This document shows, piece by piece, positions 8,168 through 17,765 of a stretch of DNA of 53,675 bases. The translations under genes and the position numbers were made by a program. The stretch comes from DATAGF01 sp963813355. GTDB lineage: Bacteria; Actinomycetota; Thermoleophilia; Miltoncostaeales; Miltoncostaeaceae. The stretch is from positions 1-53,675 of the forward strand of contig CAWEYS010000026.1 in NCBI GenBank assembly GCA_963813355.1. Direction: 5' to 3'. The notes under the pieces were generated by a model. That model made no database searches. It was not told the DNA's origin and saw only the letters and a program-made list of their open reading frames with translations. Each line of letters opens with the position of its first letter. The first letter of the stretch is position 1.

Positions 8168-8671
8168 ATGCGGAGAGGACTCACGACGGCGCTCGGCACG
8201 GCCCTTGCGGCCGGGCTTCTGGTCGGCCGCGCCGATCGCGGTCGCGAGCCACGGCGCGGACGACCCGCCCGGCAGCGACGACAACATCGCCCGCGGCGGC
8301 GGCGGGGTGGATGTTCCCGCGGCGGCGGCGACGATGGCGGGGGCGGCGGGGCGGGGGCGGCAACGACCGCGACGTGCGCGTCGCCGGCACCTGCACCCTG
8401 CGCAGCACCGCCAAGCTCAAGCTCAGCCCCGAGGACGGCGGCGTCGAGGTCGAGTTCGAGGTGGACGAGAACCGCGTCGGCAAGACGTGGAGCGTCGTCG
8501 GTGAACCGCAACGGCTCCCGCGTCCTCTCCCGCAAGGCGACGACCAACGCCCGCAGCGGCTCGTTCGAGGTGCGGGCCGTCGTCGGCCGCGGCACCCCGC
8601 GCACCAACGTCACCGCCGTCGCGCGGCGGGCGGCGACCGGCGAGGTCTGCCGGGCCAGCGCGAGCATCTAG
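8168..8671 (+). CDS. Secreted Gly-rich protein, unknown function (frameshifted)
   Basis: ATG 8168 opens MRRGLTTALGTALAAGLL, a signal peptide; the following residues SAAPIAVASHGADDPPGS are in the next frame (extra base near 8223). A Gly/Asp-rich linker around 8290-8350 also changes frame. The mature domain then reads VRVAGTCTLRSTAKLKLSPE and, after another shift near 8500, VNRNGSRVLSRKATTNARSG to the stop at 8671. The layout (signal, Gly-rich linker, small Cys-containing beta domain) resembles uncharacterised actinobacterial secreted proteins. It lies 88 bases after another small secreted protein. Confidence 0.5.
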   Translation: MRRGLTTALGTALAAGLLVGRADRGREPRRGRPARQRRQHRPRRRRGGCSRGGGDDGGGGGAGAATTATCASPAPAPCAAPPSSSSAPRTAASRSSSRWTRTASARRGASSVNRNGSRVLSRKATTNARSGSFEVRAVVGRGTPRTNVTAVARRAATGEVCRASASI

Positions 8672-8839
8672 CCCGCGGCCAGCCCACGCCCGCGCGGCGC
8701 CTGGCGCGCCCCGGAGGCGCGGGCTACGCTGGCCGGGAGAGGGGGTGGTCGTGGGAGAGATCACCGCGCGAGACCGATCACGCCGCAGGCCGAAGCGACG
8801 GTCGGCGACCGCCTCCGGGGCGCCCGGAGGCGGTCCTTC

Positions 8840-10882
8840 GTGGGCCGGACCGCCGAGCTCGAGCTCTTCCGCGGAGCCCTCGAGGACCCCGAGGTGTTAA
8901 GCGTGCTCTGGGTCCACGGCCCGGGCGGCGTGGGCAAGACGGCCCTCCTCGGGGCGCTGGCGGATGCGGCGAGCGAGGCCGGCGTGGACGCGGTCCGCCT
9001 CGACCTGCGCTCGATCGACCCCGCTCCGCCCGCCTTCACCGCCGAGCTGGCGCGGGCGATGGGGCTCCCCGCCGGCGCGGGCCCGCAGGACGCCCTCGCC
9101 GACCGCGCCCGGCCGGTCCTCCTGCTCGACACCTTCGAGCAGGCCCTCGGTCTCGAGGGCTGGCTGCGCGAGGACTTCATCCCCGCCCTCCCGGCGGGCG
9201 CCCTCACGGTCATCGCGGGCCGCGCACGCCCGGCGGAGGCATGGCGCCGCGACCCCGGGTGGCGCGACCTGCTGCGCGTGGTCTCCCTGCGCAACCTGGA
9301 GCCCGACGACGCGCGGGCGATCCTGGCCCGCGCGGGCGTGGCCGACGACCTCCACGACCGCGCGGTCGAGCTGACCCACGGCCACCCGCTGGCGCTCTCG
9401 CTGCTCCTCGACGTCCTGTCGCAGCGCCGGCAGGTGGGCGGTGGCGCGCCGCTCGAGCTCGAGGCCGTGCCGGACGTCGTCGACCGGCTGGTGGCGAGCT
9501 TCGTCGCCGAGGCCCCGACCGCCCGCCACCGGCTGGCGCTCGACGCCGCGGCGCAGGCCCGCTTCGCCACCGAGGGCCTGTTGCGCGACGTCCTCGGCGA
9601 CGCCGAGGGCGAGGAGATGTTCGCCTGGCTGCGCGGGCTCTCGTTCGTGGAGTCGGCGCCGCAGGGCCTCGTGCTGCACGACCTGGCCCGCGACGTGATC
9701 GGCGCCGACCTGCGCTGGCGCGACCGGGACGCCTACGCCCGCGTGCACGGGATGGTGCGCCGCAACGTGGTCGAGCGGCTCGGGTCCTGCCAGGGGCTCG
9801 AGCAGCAGCAGGCGCTGGCCGACCTGATGTTCATGCACCGCACCAACCCCGCGGCGGTGGCCATCTGGGACTGGGAGAGTCTGGGTCAGGTCTACGCCGA
9901 CGCCCTGCGGCCCGCGGACGGCGAGGCCGTCATCGAGATGGTGGCCCGCCACGAGGGGGCCGAGTCGGCGGCGATCGCCGAGCACTGGCTGGGCCGCCAG
10001 CCGAGCGCCTTCGCCGTTTTCCGAAGCCGGAGGGCCGAGCCGCTCGGCTTCCTCGCCCAGCTCGCCCTCCACGAGGCCGACCAGGACGACCTGGCCCGCG
10101 ACCCGGGCGCGCGAGCGGCCTGGGAGCACGCGGTGCGCAACGCCCCGCCACGGCCCGGTGAGGCGGTGCTGATGGGCCGCTTCTTCATGGACCGGGAGGC
10201 GTACCAGGCCCCGTCGCCCTCGTTCAACGTGGTCACGATGCGCAGCACCCAGGAGTGGCTGACCCGCCCCCGCCTGAGCTGGTACCACCTCGCCTTCGCC
10301 GACGCCGAGGCCGTGGCGCCGCTGATGGCCTACATCCACTTCGGACGCGCGCCGACGGCCGACTTCGAGGTCGGCGGGCAGACCTACAGCGCCTTCGCGC
10401 GCGACTGGCGTCGCGAGGACCCGTTGACCTGGCTCGAGCGGATGGGCGATCGGGAGCTGGGCGGCGGGGCGGACGTCCCCGCCCCGGAGGCCGACGCGGC
10501 CCCCGAGCTCGCGCTCTCCCGGGTCGAGTTCGCCGAGGCCGGTCGCCGGGCCCTGCGGGACCTGCACCGGCCCCAGGCGCTCGCGTCAAACCCCCTCCTG
10601 CGGGCGCGCGTGGTCCGCGACGTCTGCGGGGACCGCCCCCCGCCGGAGGCGCTGGCCGAGCTGCTCGAGGGCGCGATCGGCGCCCTGCGCGCCGATCCCC
10701 GCGACGCCAGGCTGCTGCGGGCCCTCGACCGCACCTATCTGCGGCCCGCGCCCACCCAGGAGGCGGCCGCCGAGCTCCTCGGCCTGCCGTTCAGCACATA
10801 CCGCGGCCACCTGACGCGTGGGATCGAGCGGGTCGTCGACCAGCTCTGGCAGCGGGAGCTGTACGGCCCCCGGCAGGGCTGA
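8840..10882 (+). CDS. STAND-like P-loop ATPase with C-terminal HTH-like region
   Basis: About 680 residues. The Walker A motif is GPGGVGKT at about residue 30 and the Walker B-like strand is RPVLLLDTFEQAL. LTHGHPLALSLLLDVL matches the GxP motif of STAND/AAA NTPases. The C-terminal quarter ends AAELLGLPFSTYRGHLTRGI, a sequence like a sigma-type or winged-helix DNA-binding segment. GTG 8840 is the first start in this frame, but upstream codons (VGDRLRGARRRSF) look coding and a GTG at 8751 with a good ribosome site would reach them if one base near 8776 is wrong, so the true N-terminus is probably longer. Such proteins act as signal-controlled ATPase switches; the trigger is unknown. Confidence 0.75.
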   Translation: MGRTAELELFRGALEDPEVLSVLWVHGPGGVGKTALLGALADAASEAGVDAVRLDLRSIDPAPPAFTAELARAMGLPAGAGPQDALADRARPVLLLDTFEQALGLEGWLREDFIPALPAGALTVIAGRARPAEAWRRDPGWRDLLRVVSLRNLEPDDARAILARAGVADDLHDRAVELTHGHPLALSLLLDVLSQRRQVGGGAPLELEAVPDVVDRLVASFVAEAPTARHRLALDAAAQARFATEGLLRDVLGDAEGEEMFAWLRGLSFVESAPQGLVLHDLARDVIGADLRWRDRDAYARVHGMVRRNVVERLGSCQGLEQQQALADLMFMHRTNPAAVAIWDWESLGQVYADALRPADGEAVIEMVARHEGAESAAIAEHWLGRQPSAFAVFRSRRAEPLGFLAQLALHEADQDDLARDPGARAAWEHAVRNAPPRPGEAVLMGRFFMDREAYQAPSPSFNVVTMRSTQEWLTRPRLSWYHLAFADAEAVAPLMAYIHFGRAPTADFEVGGQTYSAFARDWRREDPLTWLERMGDRELGGGADVPAPEADAAPELALSRVEFAEAGRRALRDLHRPQALASNPLLRARVVRDVCGDRPPPEALAELLEGAIGALRADPRDARLLRALDRTYLRPAPTQEAAAELLGLPFSTYRGHLTRGIERVVDQLWQRELYGPRQG

Positions 10883-10969
10883 CTCGGCAGGAACTCGGCA
10901 GAAGCTCGTCTGGCGGCTCGTCAGTCGGTCGCCCCATCCTCGCGGCGCACGACCGAGACCGGGAGGTGG

Positions 10970-13169
10970 ATGATGCGGACGATCGGCGAGCACGCGGTGG
11001 TGATCGGCGGCAGCGTGGCCGGGTTGCTGGCGGCCCGTGCGCTGACCGACGCGTACGAGCGGGTGACGGTGGTGGAGCGCGACGAGCTGGCCGAGGGCGT
11101 CGCGCCCCGCCGGTCGGTGCCCCAGGGGCGCCACGCGCACGCCCTGCTGCCGCACGGACAGGTGTGCCTCGAGCGCCTGCTGCCCGGGTTCAGCCGCGAG
11201 CTGGTCGCGGCGGGGGCGGCGGAGTGCGCGGTCCTCGAGCAGATGCGGTTCGTCATTGGCGGGCACGAGCTCGCCCGCGCCGCGACCGGCGCGAGCTCGA
11301 TCTTCGCCAGCCGGCCCTTCATCGAGGGCCACGTGCGGCGGCGCGTGCGGGCCCTGCCGGCCGTCCGGGTGATCGATCGCTGCGACGTCCTCGGGCTCAC
11401 GACGGACGGCGGGCGCGTCGCAGGGGTGCGCGTCCTCCGGCGAGCCGACGGGAGCGCCGAGGAGGCGCTCGCGGCCGACCTGGTCGTCGCCGCCACCGGC
11501 CGCGACGCGCGCGTGCCGGCGTGGCTCGAGGGCCTCGGCCACCCGCGGCCGCACGAGGAGCGGCTGGCGGTGGGCGTGACCTACGCCAGCCGCCGGCTGC
11601 GACTCCCCGACGGCGCGCTGGGCGGCGACGGGATGGTGCTCATCGGCGCCGTGCCGGACCGGCCCCGCTGCCTGTTCCTGTTCTCGCAGGAGCACGGGTC
11701 CTGGATCCTGTCGGTCGGCGGCTACGGCCCCGAGCACCGGCCGCCCACGGACCTCGACGGCCACACCGCCTTCGCGGCGACCGTCGCGCCGCCGCGACGT
11801 GGCCGAGGCGATCGCCGCCGCGGAGCCGCTCGACGAGCCGGTGACCCACGCGTTCCCCGCGAGCGTCCGCCGCCGCTACGAGCGGCTGCGGAGCTTCCCG
11901 GAGGGGCTGCTGGTCGTCGGCGACGCGATCTGCTCCTTCAACCCGACCTACGGGCAGGGCATGACGGTCGCGGCGGCCGAGGCCGTCGCGCTCCACGAGT
12001 GCCTGGAGGACGGCCCGCGCGACCTGGCGCGGCGGTTCTTCGCCGCCGCGGCGGCGCCGGTCGACCACGCCTGGACCCTGTCGACCAGCGCCGACCTGGC
12101 GCTGCCGGCGGTGGCCGCGCCGCGCCCGCGCAGGGTGAGGATGCTCAACGCCTACATGCGTCGGCTGCACGCCACGGCCGAGGGCGACCCGCTCGTGGCC
12201 GGGGCCTTCATCGCCGTGGTCGGCATGCGGGAGCCCCCGCCGGCCCTGATGCGGCCCGCGGTCGCCCGCCGGGTGCTGCGCGGGCCGCGCGCGCCCGCGT
12301 GGCGGGAGGGGATCGCGGGCGTCCGGCGGCGCGAGCTGCGCGTCGACGGCGTGCGCACCCCGCTCCGCGAGGCCGGGCCGCCCGACGCCGCCGAGGCCGT
12401 CGTGTTCCTGCACGGCAACCCGGGCTCGGGCGCCGACTGGGAGCCCCTGCTCGCCGCGGCCGGCCGCCGCCTGCGGGCGGTGGCGTGGGACGCTCCCGGG
12501 TTCGGCCGGTCGGAGGCCGAGGGCTTCCCGCAGTCGGTCCCCGACCACGCGGCCTTCGTCGGCCGGGCGCTCGACGAGCTGGGCATCGAGCGCGCCCACC
12601 TGGTCGCCCACGACTTCGGCGGCCCGTGGGGCCTGAGCTGGGCGGCGGCCGACCCCGACAGGTTCGCGAGCGCCGTGCTGATCGGCACCGGAGCCCTGCC
12701 CGGCTACCGCTGGCACGCCCTCGCCCGCCTGTGGCGGACCCGCGGCGCGGGCGAGGCCTTCATGGCGGCGACCACCCGGCTCGGGTTCCGCGCGCTGATG
12801 CGGCGCGGCAACCCGCGCGGGCTCCCGCGGGCCTTCGTCGACCGCATGTACGACGACTTCGACCGCGGCACGCGGCGGGCGGTGCTCGACCTCTACCGCT
12901 CCGTCGACGACGTGGGGGGCGCCGGCGAGCGCCTCGCGGCCGCGCTGCGCCCGCTCGACCGGCCCGCCCTGGTCCTGTGGGGCCGCCGCGACCCGTACCT
13001 GCCGGTCGCCCACGCCGAGCGCCAGCGCGAGGCGTTCCCGGGCGCCGAGGTGCGGGTGCTCGAGCGCAGCGGCCACTGGCCCTTCGTCGACGACCCCGCC
13101 GCGGTGGCCGCCGCGGTGGACCGGTTCCTCGCCGGGCTGCCGGAACGGCGAGCGATCGGGGTGGCCTGA
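10970..13169 (+). CDS. FAD-dependent oxidoreductase fused to alpha/beta hydrolase (one frameshift)
   Basis: Begins at ATG 10970 (or 10973) after GGGAGG. The N-terminal part is an FAD monooxygenase-like fold: VVIGGSVAGLLAARAL binds the ADP moiety and GDAICSFNPTYGQGMTVAA is the second FAD motif. The frame changes near 11795 (+1). Without a stop, the frame continues through RRVLRGPRAPAWREGIAG into an alpha/beta hydrolase: FLHGNPGSG (oxyanion), AHDFGGPWG at the nucleophile elbow with Asp instead of Ser, as in haloalkane dehalogenases and epoxide hydrolases, and ERSGHWPFVDDP with the catalytic His. A two-step oxidation/hydrolysis enzyme is inferred. No start codon with a ribosome site is seen at the domain boundary. 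Confidence 0.75.
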
Positions 13170-13512
13170 GGGTTCAGTCCGCGGCGGCTCCTGCCGATAC
13201 AGACCCCGCGAGAGCCGGTCCCGATCTCCTCCTTTCGTCGGGCCGGCAGGGAAAGGGTCTCGGCCGCACGGATGCCGCCGAGCCCTCGTCTCGGGGCCGG
13301 ACCCGCACGGGCGGCCCGCCCTCCACGGGCCGGCTCGGTTCTGATGGGTGACCGAGCCTGGCCCGCACCGGGCCCACTACGCCGCGGCCGCCCTCCACCG
13401 GCCCGGCGTCAGCCCGCCGCGAGCCCGGGCGACACCGCCGCCCGCTTGTCCGCCGGTGCGCGAGGCCATACAGTCGCCCGGACCCGGCACCCAGCGCGAC
13501 GAGCACCGCTCC
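13170..13512. other. Intergenic/leader region, no gene supported
   Basis: 343 bases between the oxidoreductase-hydrolase gene and the GAF kinase. The kinase frame is open back to a GTG at 13348, but the extra 55 residues are Pro/Arg/Ala-rich and unlike a protein domain. No tRNA, clear terminator or promoter pair was identified. Confidence 0.45.
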
Positions 13513-15333
13513 GTGGAGAGCACCGAGACCCGGACCACAGCCCGACGGGCGCGCGAGCGCGAGCGTGCGGCGGCGCTGGCCGCCGTCGTGGAGGACCTCG
13601 GTGCCGAGCTCTCGCTGCGCCCGCTGCTGGAGGGGATCCTCGACCGGTCGATCACCCTGCTCGGTGGCGACGCCGGGTCGATCTGCCTGGTCGACGAGGT
13701 GGCCGGCTCCTATCGCAAGGAGGCCGACATCGGCGTGGCGTGCCAGGCCGGGCGCGTCTTCCCGCTCACCGAGGGCGTGACCGGCGCCGTGGTGGCCCGC
13801 CGCGGAACCGTGGTGTTCGACGACTACGCCGAGGTCCCGGGCGGGCACGTGCCCGCCGCGGACCGGGTCTCGCTGCGCGGGGTCATCGGCGTCCCGATCT
13901 GGTGGCGCAAGGAGATCATCGGCTCGTGCGTCGTCTTCAGCCGCGACCCTGAGCGCGTCTTCACGAGCGAGGACGCCGGCCTGCTGGAGCTCTTCGCCAA
14001 GCACGCGGCACTGGCCATCACCTACGCCCGGCTGCACGAGCGCGCCGACACGACCGCCCGCGCCGAGGCGGCCGCCGAGGAGCGCAACCGCATGGCCCGC
14101 GAGGTCCACGACACCGTGGCCAAGGGCCTCGTCTCGGTGCTCCTGCACCTGCGCTCGGCCGAGGCCGACCTGGCGGCCGGGCGCGAGGCCGAGCTCGGGG
14201 CCGCGGTCGGGGAGGCCCGCGCGGCGGCCCAGTTCGCGCTCGAGGAGACGCGGCGCAGCGTGCTGGGGCTCGCGCCGTCGCCGCTCGAGGGCCGCTCGCT
14301 CGAGGAGGCCCTCGAGCGGGAGCTGGCGTGGGCGAACCGGACCGGGACGGCCGACGTCCGCCTGGTGGTGGCCGGGAAGCCGGGGCCGCTGCGCACCGAG
14401 GTGGCGCACTCGCTCTTCAGGATCGCCCAGGAGGCGCTGACCAACGCGCTCCACCACGCCGCGGCCCGCTCGGTGCGGATCGGGATCGTCTACGCCCCGT
14501 CGATGGTCACCCTGCTCGTCCAGGACGACGGGGCGGGGTTCGACCTCGAGGAGGTCGAGCAGGCGGGGGCGCTGCACGGCATCGGCCTGCGCGGCATGGC
14601 CGAGCGGGCGCGCCTGGCGGGCGGCTCGCTCGAGCTGGAGTCCACGCCGGGCTGGGGGACCCGCGTGCGCGCCCGACTGCCGCGCGCCGGCGACGCCTCG
14701 GAGGCCCCGGCGGGCACCCGCGTCCGGCTCCTCATCGCCGACGACCACGAGGCGATCCGCATCGGCATCGAGCGCCTGCTGGCCGACGTCGAGCCGTCCA
14801 TCGAGGTCGCCGGCCACGCCGCCTCCGGCCGCGAGGCCGTCGCGCTCTGGCGGGCGCTGCGCCCGGACGTCGTCCTCATGGACCTCCGCATGCCCGACGG
14901 CGACGGCGTCGAGGCCATCGCGCGGATCCGGCGCGAGGACACCGAGGCCGCCGTCGTCGCCCTCACCGCCTTCGACCACGACGAGCTCGTCGCCGGAGCG
15001 CTGCGCGCGGGCGCCCGCGGCTACCTCGGCAAGGGCGTCCCCGCGGAGGAGCTCGCCCGCGCCATCCTCGCGGCGGCCCACGGCGGCGCCGTCCTCTCCA
15101 GCGACGTCGTCAACCGTCTCCATGCGCACCTCAACGGCGCCGGCGCCCTGTCCGACCGGGAGCGCGAGGTCTTCAGCCTCCTGGAGCGGGGGCTGCCCGA
15201 CCGCCAGATCGCCGATGCCCTGTCGATCTCGGTGAAGACCGTCGAGAAGCACGTCGGCTCGATCCTGCGCAAGACCGGCGCGCGAAACCGCACCGAGGCG
15301 GCGTTGCGGAGCCGGGAGCGGGCCCTGCGGTAG
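13513..15333 (+). CDS. GAF-domain histidine kinase fused to LuxR-type response regulator
   Basis: One uninterrupted frame. Starting at GTG 13513 (VESTETRTTARR): a short coiled helix, a GAF domain at about 20-170 (GGDAGSICLVDE, GVIGVPIWWRKEIIG), HisKA_3 with the His in MAREVHDTVAKGLVS, a GHKL ATPase (IAQEALTNALHHA, VQDDGAGFDLEE, GIGLRGMAERARLAGG), then a receiver domain (LLIADDHEAIR, acceptor Asp in VVLMDLRMPDGDG) and a LuxR HTH (LSDREREVFSLLERGLPDRQ, LSISVKTVEKHVGSIL). Kinase and regulator are usually separate proteins, so signal input and DNA binding are joined here. It is cytosolic: no membrane segment. The start is uncertain (GTG 13348 and 13456 are in frame). Confidence 0.85.
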   Translation: MESTETRTTARRARERERAAALAAVVEDLGAELSLRPLLEGILDRSITLLGGDAGSICLVDEVAGSYRKEADIGVACQAGRVFPLTEGVTGAVVARRGTVVFDDYAEVPGGHVPAADRVSLRGVIGVPIWWRKEIIGSCVVFSRDPERVFTSEDAGLLELFAKHAALAITYARLHERADTTARAEAAAEERNRMAREVHDTVAKGLVSVLLHLRSAEADLAAGREAELGAAVGEARAAAQFALEETRRSVLGLAPSPLEGRSLEEALERELAWANRTGTADVRLVVAGKPGPLRTEVAHSLFRIAQEALTNALHHAAARSVRIGIVYAPSMVTLLVQDDGAGFDLEEVEQAGALHGIGLRGMAERARLAGGSLELESTPGWGTRVRARLPRAGDASEAPAGTRVRLLIADDHEAIRIGIERLLADVEPSIEVAGHAASGREAVALWRALRPDVVLMDLRMPDGDGVEAIARIRREDTEAAVVALTAFDHDELVAGALRAGARGYLGKGVPAEELARAILAAAHGGAVLSSDVVNRLHAHLNGAGALSDREREVFSLLERGLPDRQIADALSISVKTVEKHVGSILRKTGARNRTEAALRSRERALR

Positions 15334-15433
15334 AGGTATCCCGCACGCCGTGACGGGGGATCCCCCCGATGGCGGGCTCCGGGTGCGTACATAGCCTGAG
15401 ACGGCTGGCATCCCGGCGACCTGGGAGGGTTCG

Positions 15434-16288
15434 CTGCCAGTCGCCCCGCTCAAGGAGATCCTCGACCGCGCCTTCGCCGAGCGTTACGGGGTGGCGGCGT
15501 TCAACGTGGTCAACGACCTCTCGCTCGAGGCCGTGGTCGCGGCCGCCGAGGAGCTGCGCTCGCCGCTGATCGTCCAGACGTCGGTCAAGACGGTGAAGTC
15601 GATCGGCGCGCGGATGCTCTACGACATGTTCCGGGCCGTGGCCGAGCCCGCGTCCGTGCCCGTGACGCTGCACCTCGACCACTGCCCGGACCGCGAGGTC
15701 ATCACGACCTGCCTCGAGACCGGGTGGAACTCGGTGCTCTTCGACGGCTCGGCCCTGCCCGTCGACGAGAACACCCGCCAGACCGTCGAGGTGGTCGCCG
15801 AGGCGCGGCGCCACGACGCCCACGTCGAGGGCGAGATCGAGGGCGTCCGGGGCGTCGAGGACGACATCGGCTCCGACGAGGAGGGCGAGATCTACCCGAT
15901 CGACGAGGCCGTGGCCTTCCTCGAGGCCACGGGGGTCGACTGCTTCGCGCCGGCCATCGGGACGGCCCACGGCGTGTACGCGGCGGCGCCCGAGCTCATG
16001 CCCGAGCGCGTGACCGAGCTGGTCGAGCGGGTGCCGGTCCCGATGGTGCTGCACGGCGGCACCGGCCTGAGCGAGGAGGCCTTCCACGACCTCATCGCCC
16101 GCGGCTGCGCCAAGGTCAACATCTCGACCGCGCTGAAGGTCATCTACCTCGACTCGACGCGCGCGTTCCTCGAGGCCAACCCGACCAAGTACGACCCGCC
16201 GTCCCTCTTCCGCGACCAGCGCGCCGCCGTCAAGGAGATGGCCGAGCGGCACCTGAGCCTCTTCGGCAGCGCGGGCAAGGCCTGGTGA
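15434..16288 (+). CDS. Class II (zinc) fructose-bisphosphate aldolase family
   Basis: Family motifs are clear: LHLDHCPD (Zn His), VEGEIEGVRG (Glu), IGTAHGVY (Zn His), MVLHGGTGLSEEAF (Zn His and substrate loop) and AKVNISTALK (phosphate site). Homologues begin about MPLVPLKEIL; here the matching stretch PVAPLKEILDRAF is preceded by CTG at 15434, six bases after GGGAGGG, and no ATG/GTG/TTG is in frame before GTG 15491, which would cut off the first strand. I therefore annotate a CTG start. The enzyme cleaves or forms ketose (bis)phosphates with DHAP. It is followed by HAD phosphatase, DhaL and DhaK genes in the same direction, the first with a GTGA overlap. Confidence 0.85.
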   Translation: MPVAPLKEILDRAFAERYGVAAFNVVNDLSLEAVVAAAEELRSPLIVQTSVKTVKSIGARMLYDMFRAVAEPASVPVTLHLDHCPDREVITTCLETGWNSVLFDGSALPVDENTRQTVEVVAEARRHDAHVEGEIEGVRGVEDDIGSDEEGEIYPIDEAVAFLEATGVDCFAPAIGTAHGVYAAAPELMPERVTELVERVPVPMVLHGGTGLSEEAFHDLIARGCAKVNISTALKVIYLDSTRAFLEANPTKYDPPSLFRDQRAAVKEMAERHLSLFGSAGKAW

Positions 16289-17059
16289 GCGCGCTGATCT
16301 TCGACTGCGACGGCGTGCTCGCCGACACCGAGCGCGACGGCCACCTCCCCGCGTTCAACCAGACGTTCGCCGAGTTCGGCCTGCCGGTGCGCTGGTCCGA
16401 GGAGGAGTACGGCGAGAAGCTCCGCATCGGCGGGGGCAAGGAGCGGATGGCGAGCCTGCTCACGCCCGAGTTCGTCCGCGAGGCCGGGCTGCCGGAGGAC
16501 GCCGAGGGCCAGCGGGCGGCGCTGGCCGAGTGGCACGCGCGCAAGACCGCGATCTACACGGGGATGGTGGCGAGCGGCGCCCTGCCGGCGCGTCCCGGCG
16601 TGTCGCGCGTGATCGGCGAGGCCCTCGACGCCGGGCTGGGAGCTGGCCGTGGCGTCGACGTCCGCCGAGGCGTCCGTGCGGGCGGTGCTCGAGCACGTGG
16701 CGGGTGAGGAGCGGGCGGCGCGCTTCGACGTCGTGCTGGCGGGCGACGTGGTGCCGCGCAAGAAGCCGGCTCCCGACATCTACGAGCTCGCGCTGGAGCG
16801 GCTGGGCGTCCCGCCCTCCGACGCGCTCGTGATCGAGGACTCCCGCAACGGTCTCGAGGCCGCCGCGGGTGCCGGGCTGCGCTGCCTGGTGACCGTCAAT
16901 GGCTACACCGCGGAGGAGGACTTCGACGAGGCGGCGCTGGTCGTCACCTCGCTCGGCGACCCCGGCGGCGAGCGCAGCCGCGTGCTGGCGAACCGGAGCC
17001 GGGCGCGCCCGGGCGACTGGGTGACGTGGAGCGACCTCGAGGCCTGCCTCGAGACCTGA
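16285..17059 (+). CDS. HAD-superfamily sugar phosphatase, CbbY-like (frameshifted)
   Basis: GTG 16285 overlaps the aldolase stop. HAD motif I is ALIFDCDGVLADTERD, motif II is LAVASTSAEAS, the motif III Lys is in VVPRKKPAPDIY and motif IV is VIEDSRNGLEAA. The all-alpha cap lies between motifs I and II. The frame shifts by +1 near 16635 (CCGGGCTGGGAGC), after which the second half reads to 17059; total about 257 residues, normal for the CbbY/phosphoglucomutase-like group. The operon position suggests removal of a phosphate from a ketose or triose phosphate, as CbbY does for xylulose bisphosphate, but the substrate cannot be read from sequence. Confidence 0.82.
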
Positions 17060-17082
17060 CGAGGCGCTGCAAGGGGGCGTGG

Positions 17083-17722
17083 ATGGCGCAGGCGGGCTTC
17101 GAGCAGGTGGAGCTGGTGGTGCGAACGATGGCCCAGACGGCCGTCGACAACGAGACGTACTTCTGCGAGCTCGACGCCGTGGTCGGCGACGGGGACTTCG
17201 GGTACTCGCTGGCCCGCGGCTTCGAGATCGTGCTCGCCGACTGGGACGACATCGACCGGACCGACGTCGCGACCTTCCTTCGCAAGGTGGCGGTCATCCT
17301 CACCAGCCGCATCGGCGGGACCTCGGGGCCGATCTGGGGCACGGCCTTCCTGCGTGCCGGGAGCGCCGCGAGCGACGCGGACGGGATCGGCGCCGACGAG
17401 ACCGTGGCGATGCTGCGCGCCGGGATCGAGGGCATCAAGCAGCGCGGCGGGTCCGACCTCGGCGACAAGACGCTGCTCGACGCGCTCGTGCCGGCGGTTG
17501 ACGTGCTCGAGGAGCGCCTGAGGGCGGGCGACGACAGCGGGGCCGCGCTGGACGCGGCGGCCGCCGAGGCGCAAGGAGGCCGCGGAGGCGACCCGTCCGA
17601 TGCTCGCCAAGCGCGGCCGGGCCGCCTACACGGGCGAGCGCAGCATCGGGACCCTCGACGCCGGAGCGGTCGGCGTCGCGGTCATGTTCGAGCGGCTCGC
17701 CGAGGCCTGGCCGAAGGCGTAG
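17083..17722 (+). CDS. dhaL: Dihydroxyacetone kinase subunit DhaL (frameshifted)
   Basis: ATG 17083. The nucleotide/Mg site motif is LDAVVGDGDFGYSLARGFE, with the Asp triad of DhaL; GGTSGPIWGTAFLRAGS is the second conserved loop. After AAAAEA the frame changes by +1 near 17573 and continues KEAAEATRPMLAKRGRAAY and GTLDAGAVGVAVMFERL to TAG at 17722, about 212 residues in total. DhaL holds ADP/ATP and phosphorylates the DHA-type substrate bound covalently by DhaK. No PTS-type DhaM is in the window, so an ATP-dependent pair is likely. It sits between the HAD gene and dhaK. Confidence 0.85.
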
Positions 17723-17765
17723 CGCCGTCCGGCGACGGGCGTCAACACACGAGAAAGGTGGAGCC

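Noticed and set aside
12290..12370. Separate start for the alpha/beta hydrolase
   Set aside because: No ATG, and the only in-frame GTG (DGVRTPL) has no ribosome site and would cut into the first strand; the frame is continuous with the FAD domain.
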